Below, piece by piece: positions 6,456 to 9,860 of a stretch of DNA of 9,860 nucleotides. Made by a program: the position numbers and the translations under genes. Each line of letters starts with the position of its first letter. The first letter of the stretch is position 1. This DNA comes from JANMEX01 sp049696015 (GTDB lineage Bacteria > Pseudomonadota > Alphaproteobacteria > Rhizobiales > Rhizobiaceae), in NCBI GenBank assembly GCA_049696015.1, contig JBAVTG010000199.1:1-9860 (forward strand), written 5' to 3'. The notes beneath the pieces are model-generated. The model was not told where the DNA came from. It did not search any database and was given only the letters and a program-made list of their open reading frames with translations.

Positions 6456-6473
6456 CGGCGGGCAGCTAACAAT
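6444..6473 (+). promoter_or_regulatory. weak sigma70-like promoter candidate for SDR-FAH operon
   Basis: TTGCAA (6444-6449) and TAACAAT (6467-6473) are spaced 17 nt apart. The predicted start site would lie near 6480, just before the AGGAAAG ribosome site (6484-6490). Each box matches the consensus only partly (about 3-4 of 6), so this is tentative. Confidence 0.25.
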
Positions 6474-6495
6474 CCTTTCGCACAGGAAAGTCTGC

Positions 6496-7230
6496 ATGGC
6501 CCTTTCGCTCAAAGACAAGACCGTTTTGATCACCGCCGCCGGTCAGGGGATCGGACGCGCCACCGCGCTTGCCTTTGCTGCGCAAGGGGCGCGTGTGGTT
6601 GCCACCGACATCAATGAAACAACGCTGGCAACGCTTGCGGGCCAACCGGGCATCACTGCCCGCAAACTCGACGTGCTGGACGCCGATGCCGTCAACGCCT
6701 TGGTCGCAGATATTGGCGCGGTCGATGTGCTGTTCAATTGCGCCGGCTTTGTCCATGCCGGATCGGTGCTCGAAGCCTCCGACAAGGATTTTGATTTTGC
6801 CGTCGATCTCAATGTCCGCTCGATGGTGCGCACGATCCGCGCGGTTTTGCCCGGCATGCTCGAGCGCGGCGATGGCGCGATCGTCAACATGTCCTCGGTC
6901 GCGTCCTCCATCAAGGGCGTGCCCAACCGCTTCGTGTATTCGCTGACCAAGGCCGCTGTCATTGGCCTGACCAAATCGGTCGCGGCCGACTATGTCACCC
7001 GCGGCATCCGCTGCAATGCCATCTGCCCCGGAACGGTCGAAAGCCCGTCGCTGGATGAGCGCCTGCGGGCAACCGGCGATTATGATGCGGCAATGAAATC
7101 ATTCATTGCCCGCCAGCCGATGGGCCGGCTTGGCAAACCGGAAGAGATCGCCGACCTTGCCGTTTATCTGGCAAGCGCACCTTACACGACCGGCCAAATC
7201 CACATCATTGATGGCGGCTGGACGCTCTGA
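6496..7230 (+). CDS. SDR-family NAD(P)-dependent dehydrogenase, probable 2-keto-3-deoxy-L-fuconate dehydrogenase
   Basis: This 244-residue classical short-chain dehydrogenase is cytoplasmic. Seen: Gly-rich cofactor loop TAAGQGIG (13-20), Asp38 after strand 2 (VVATDIN), which favours NAD over NADP, NCAG (81-84), and Asn106. The catalytic residues are Ser134 (NMSSVAS), Tyr148 and Lys152 (YSLTK), followed by the ICPGTV loop and the C-terminal IIDGGWTL. From memory the sequence is strikingly close to the BDH2/DHRS6-type SDRs, for example in FNCAGFVHAGSVL and YSLTKAAVIGLTKSVAADY. Bacterial members of that group oxidise 2-keto-3-deoxy-L-fuconate to the 2,4-diketo acid in the phosphate-free L-fucose pathway. 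The next gene encodes a hydrolase of the type that splits that product, which supports the call. The start at 6496 follows AGGAAAG by 5 nt; an upstream in-frame start at 6424 would add 24 unlikely residues. It could instead act on a related deoxysugar acid or a hydroxyacid. Confidence 0.87.
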   Translation: MALSLKDKTVLITAAGQGIGRATALAFAAQGARVVATDINETTLATLAGQPGITARKLDVLDADAVNALVADIGAVDVLFNCAGFVHAGSVLEASDKDFDFAVDLNVRSMVRTIRAVLPGMLERGDGAIVNMSSVASSIKGVPNRFVYSLTKAAVIGLTKSVAADYVTRGIRCNAICPGTVESPSLDERLRATGDYDAAMKSFIARQPMGRLGKPEEIADLAVYLASAPYTTGQIHIIDGGWTL

Positions 7231-7246
7231 CAATCAGGAGAATTTC

Positions 7247-8089
7247 ATGAAACTGCTGCGTTACGGCAAGGCCGGACAGGAAAAGCCCGGTCTCCTCGAC
7301 CAAGATGGCCGCATCCGCGATCTGTCCGCCCATATATCCGACGTGTCTGGTGCAGCCCTTGCGCCTGCGTCACTGAAGAAACTCGCCAGGTTGAAAGCCG
7401 AGGACCTGCCACTGGTCAAAGGCAATCCGCGCCTTGGCCCGTGCGTTGCCGGCACCGGCAAATTCATCTGCATCGGCCTCAACTATTCGGACCATGCGGC
7501 CGAAACCGGCGCCGCCGTGCCGCCGGAGCCGATCATTTTCATGAAGGCGACATCGGCCATCACCGGGCCCAATGACGAGGTTGAGATCCCGCGCAATTCG
7601 GTCAAGTCCGACTGGGAAGTCGAGCTTGGCGTCGTCATCGGCAAGACGGCCAAATATGTCTCTGAAGACGACGCTATGGATCATGTCGCCGGCTATTGCG
7701 TCATCAATGATCTGTCCGAACGCGCTTTCCAGATCGAGCATCACGGCCAGTGGACCAAAGGCAAATCGGCCGACACGTTCGGCCCCATCGGCCCCTGGCT
7801 GGTGACGCGCGATGAAGTGAAAGACCCGCAAAACCTTGTCCTATGGCTGGAAGTCAACGGCAAGCGTTTCCAGGACGGCTCGACCAAAACCATGGTCTAT
7901 GGCGTCAAGTTTCTGGTGTCCTACCTGTCGCGCTTCATGAGCCTGCAGCCGGGCGACATCATCTCCACCGGCACGCCGCCGGGCGTTGGCCTTGGCCAAA
8001 AGCCGCCGGTCTTCCTGAAGGCAGGCGACGTGATGGAGCTTGGCATCGATGGCCTTGGCCAGCAGCGACAGACGACACGGCAGGGGTGA
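7247..8089 (+). CDS. fumarylacetoacetate hydrolase family protein, probable 2,4-diketo-3-deoxy-L-fuconate hydrolase
   Basis: This 280-residue FAH-fold enzyme is expected to cleave a 2,4-diketo acid into pyruvate and a hydroxyacid (L-lactate for the L-fucose or L-rhamnose routes). Seen: an N-terminal cap (MKLLRYGKAG...), then CIGLNYSDHAAE (75-86) and PIIFMKATSAITGP. Metal ligands Glu124 and Glu126 are in DWEVELGVVIG, with Asp155 in NDLSER. QWTKGKSADTFGPIGPWLV, a strong signature of the diketo-acid/ureidoglycolate-lyase-like subgroup, follows, and then GDIISTGTPPGVGLG and the tail GLGQQRQTT. It is complete and of normal length. AGGAG (7236-7240) sits 6 nt before the ATG, and the gene begins 16 nt after the SDR stop, so the two form an operon. 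The rest of a fucose pathway (fucose dehydrogenase, lactonase, fuconate dehydratase) is not in the window. Other FAH substrates remain possible. Confidence 0.88.
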   Translation: MKLLRYGKAGQEKPGLLDQDGRIRDLSAHISDVSGAALAPASLKKLARLKAEDLPLVKGNPRLGPCVAGTGKFICIGLNYSDHAAETGAAVPPEPIIFMKATSAITGPNDEVEIPRNSVKSDWEVELGVVIGKTAKYVSEDDAMDHVAGYCVINDLSERAFQIEHHGQWTKGKSADTFGPIGPWLVTRDEVKDPQNLVLWLEVNGKRFQDGSTKTMVYGVKFLVSYLSRFMSLQPGDIISTGTPPGVGLGQKPPVFLKAGDVMELGIDGLGQQRQTTRQG

Positions 8090-8105
8090 GGTCAGAAGCC
8101 AGTCA

Positions 8106-9275
8106 CTAACTTTGGCGCTTCACCCGCTCCGACGCAACCAAATGCCCGAACGCGAGCACCATCGTCGCTGCTGCCGCCACACCCAGCGCATCCAGTCCCC
8201 AGACCTTGAGCACCTGTCCGCCAATAAAGGAGCCGAGCGAGGCGCCGACATAAATGGCGGCGGCGTTGAGCGCCAGCACGACGGACTGGCGTTCCGGTGT
8301 TTGCAACACAAGCCGCGTTTGTTGCGCGGCCATGAAGGACCAGCCGAACGATGACCAGACAAAACCCATGATGGCCAGAAAGACGACGGGCATCGGCAGG
8401 AACGAGAACAGCGACAGCATCACCATCTGACCTACGCACAGGATCATCAACGTGCGCGCCGAACCGAGACGGTCATTCAGGCGTCCGCCCAGAAAATTGC
8501 CGTTGACAGCGCCAAGGCCCAGCATCAGCAGGAACAGCGAGACGCCGTTGCGGTCAAAGCCCTGTTTGGCCTCCAGCAGCGGGGCAAAATAGGTGAAGAG
8601 AATGTAGATCGCGCCGAGAAATGTCGCGGTGTAGAGCACCGACAGCATCGAGCGCCAGTCAGCGAGCGCTTCGCCCAGTGTCTTCAGCGAATTCACTTGG
8701 AACGCCACTGCTTTGGGCACCAGCGCCGTGCACAGGGCAACCGAAGCGGCGGCCAGCAGGGCCACCACGATGAACGCCGCTTGCCAGCCGAATGTGTAAC
8801 CGATCCATGCGCCCGCCGGAACACCAAGCGCCTGCGCCAACGTCAGCCCGAAGAACACATTGGACAATGCCTTGCCGCGGTCTTCCGGCGCGCTCACCGA
8901 GAAAGCGACACTTGCCGCCACGGGCGTGAACATGCCAGACCCGGCAGCGGCAACAACACGCGCTGCGTAGAGCAGGGTCGTATCGCTCGCCAGCGCGGTC
9001 AGCGCCGCGCCAAGGCCGAACAGGCCCATGCCGATGAGCAGGACATTGCGCCGCGACCATGTGCCGGTCATCGCCACCAGGAGCGGCGACAGGATCGCAT
9101 AGGCGATGGCGTAGGATGTCAGGACAAAGCCCGCCTCCTGTTTGGTCATGCCCAGGCCTTCGCTGATTGGCGTCAAGACGCCGATGACAACAAATGCCCC
9201 CATGCCGATGGCGAAATTTGCCGCCGACAGGGTGGCGATCAGGATCGCGGCTTTGGCTTTTGGCATTTGGGTCAT
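8106..9275 (-). CDS. MFS transporter, DHA1-type efflux family
   Basis: This is a 389-residue inner-membrane secondary transporter with about 12 hydrophobic segments split into two halves by a cytoplasmic loop (around residues 180-210, VPKAVAFQVNSLKTLGEAL). Seen: a degenerate motif A after TM2 (GTWSRRNVLL, 71-80), a TM4 arginine (Arg106, YAARVVAAAGSGMF) and the motif C glycine/proline pattern in TM5 (GVPAGAWIG, 151-159). Motif C is typical of proton antiporters of the drug- or arabinose/sugar-efflux (AraJ/Cmx-like) group. The substrate is unknown. It runs convergent with the SDR/FAH operon, ending 16 bp from it, so it is not part of that operon. The start is ATG at 9275 with AGGA (9282-9285) 6 nt upstream; a GTG at 9332 would add 19 residues without hydrophobic or signal character. 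The upstream region shared with the divergent YiiX-like gene carries an inverted repeat. Confidence 0.9.
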   Translation of the reverse strand: MTQMPKAKAAILIATLSAANFAIGMGAFVVIGVLTPISEGLGMTKQEAGFVLTSYAIAYAILSPLLVAMTGTWSRRNVLLIGMGLFGLGAALTALASDTTLLYAARVVAAAGSGMFTPVAASVAFSVSAPEDRGKALSNVFFGLTLAQALGVPAGAWIGYTFGWQAAFIVVALLAAASVALCTALVPKAVAFQVNSLKTLGEALADWRSMLSVLYTATFLGAIYILFTYFAPLLEAKQGFDRNGVSLFLLMLGLGAVNGNFLGGRLNDRLGSARTLMILCVGQMVMLSLFSFLPMPVVFLAIMGFVWSSFGWSFMAAQQTRLVLQTPERQSVVLALNAAAIYVGASLGSFIGGQVLKVWGLDALGVAAAATMVLAFGHLVASERVKRQS

Positions 9276-9281
9276 GGTTGG

Positions 9282-9285
9282 TCCT
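9282..9285 (-). promoter_or_regulatory. ribosome binding site that sets the MFS start
   Basis: AGGA on the minus strand lies 6 nt before the ATG at 9275. It supports the 389-residue form rather than the GTG start at 9332, whose extra coding would run through the intergenic region. Confidence 0.6.
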
Positions 9286-9338
9286 GCAGGATGCTTTGCC
9301 TTGCGGCACTTCACAGATTCGGGATTTGTCACGCTTGC

Positions 9339-9358
9339 GCTTCACTTGCCAGTGAAGC
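9339..9358. promoter_or_regulatory. GCTTCACT-N4-AGTGAAGC inverted repeat between divergent genes
   Basis: This perfect 8 bp inverted repeat with a 4 nt spacer lies 63 bp upstream of the MFS start and 49 bp upstream of the YiiX-like start. Its core half-site TTCAC recurs at 9310-9314, and the inverted form GTGAA recurs at 9381-9385, roughly 3 helical turns out on each side. Symmetry and position suggest an operator for a dimeric repressor acting on both genes. No regulator gene is seen in the window, so the family is unknown. Confidence 0.5.
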
Positions 9359-9407
9359 AATGCGCGATCCCCTTTCCTTCGTGAAAATCGCCCGCCATAG
9401 TTGGCTC

Positions 9408-9860
9408 ATGGACACTCAAAAGCTCAAACTCGGACCCGACACACTGCTCGACCGGCTCGGCGCGTTCATTGCCCGGCGGCTGACCAGCGAATCCTCCGGC
9501 TACCAGCCTTTCACACCGTCTGATCCGCAGACGCTGCGCCGTGCGCTGCATCCCGGCGACATTCTGCTGATCGAGGGCAACCAGTATGTGTCCAACGCCA
9601 TCAAGTACCTCACCCAATCAACCTGGAGCCATGCTGCATTTTATATCGGCGACGCATTGCCGGAAAGTTCGGACGGCGGGCCGCGTCCGCGCCTCATTGA
9701 AGTGGTGCTGGGCGATGGCTGCATTGCCTCGCCCTTGGAAAAATACCAAACCTACAACACCCGCATCTGCCGCGCGGTGGCGCTGACGCCTGATGACCGG
9801 CAATCGGTCATCGACTTCATGATTTCGCGCCTTGGCACACGCTATGACACCAAGAACATC
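9408..9860 (+). CDS. YiiX/YebB-like permuted papain-fold (NlpC/P60 superfamily) protein, 3' part missing
   Basis: The first 151 codons of a gene that runs off the right edge. Seen: ALHPGDILLIEGNQYVSNAI (about 46-65), then YLTQSTWSHAAFYIG with His75, and LIEVVLGDG with Glu98. The truncated end reads SRLGTRYDTKN. Known: in the circularly permuted NlpC/P60 class (YiiX/YebB-like, peptidase family C92) the order is His, Glu, then a C-terminal Cys. The nucleophile Cys would therefore lie beyond the window. Family members are thought to be amidases or thioesterase-like enzymes acting on lipids or peptidoglycan-linked substrates; the role here is unknown. No signal peptide is evident at the N-terminus (MDTQKLKLGPDTLL). 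The start ATG at 9408 has no clear ribosome site; an in-frame GTG at 9381 is an alternative. The gene is divergent from the MFS transporter. Confidence 0.82.
   Translation, partial: MDTQKLKLGPDTLLDRLGAFIARRLTSESSGYQPFTPSDPQTLRRALHPGDILLIEGNQYVSNAIKYLTQSTWSHAAFYIGDALPESSDGGPRPRLIEVVLGDGCIASPLEKYQTYNTRICRAVALTPDDRQSVIDFMISRLGTRYDTKNI

Larger units (their letters stand above)
6287..6495. other. intergenic region between gyrB and the SDR gene
   Basis: About 210 bp without a convincing plus-strand gene. It contains two small hairpins and a weak promoter candidate, listed separately. The minus strand stays open here and reads into antisense gyrB (GTG at 6435 down to 6064). It lacks a recognisable ribosome site, and most of its length is the shadow of gyrB, so I do not call it a gene. 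Confidence 0.5.

Overview
This 9.86 kb window looks like ordinary chromosomal DNA from a GC-rich alphaproteobacterium, most likely a member of the Hyphomicrobiales. That placement is an inference from the GyrB style, the arsenate reductase plus AqpS-type aquaporin pair, the Flp-type pilin and the bacterial P450. I found no rRNA, tRNA, CRISPR array, insertion sequence or phage gene. No gene-free stretch exceeds about 230 bases.

Left part, all on the minus strand (1-2957): a 57-residue Flp/type IVb prepilin, an AqpS-like MIP channel, a thioredoxin-type arsenate reductase (arsC), and a cytochrome P450. arsC and the channel gene are 6 nt apart and read as a two-gene arsenic detoxification unit. 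ArsC reduces arsenate to arsenite, and the channel lets arsenite leave the cell. No arsR, arsB/acr3 or arsH is visible here.

Centre, plus strand: a SRPBCC (START/Bet v1-fold) protein is divergent from the P450 across a 168 bp region that carries a perfect 12 bp palindrome. It is followed by complete gyrB (812 aa), whose leader holds an 8 bp inverted repeat and an unusually strong, displaced Shine-Dalgarno sequence.

Right part: an SDR dehydrogenase and a fumarylacetoacetate-hydrolase-family enzyme form a tight plus-strand pair. They match the last two enzymes of the non-phosphorylating L-fucose (or similar deoxysugar) pathway. Convergent with them is a 12-TM MFS transporter of the drug/sugar efflux type. 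Divergent from that transporter is a YiiX/YebB-like permuted papain-fold protein, cut by the window edge. The MFS/YiiX intergenic region has a perfect 8 bp inverted repeat with two further half-sites placed almost symmetrically around it.

I did not find a clearly novel multi-gene system. The most checkable leads are the arrayed TTCAC/GTGAA half-sites, the gyrB leader, the non-canonical pore motifs of the arsenic-linked channel, and the divergent P450/SRPBCC pair.
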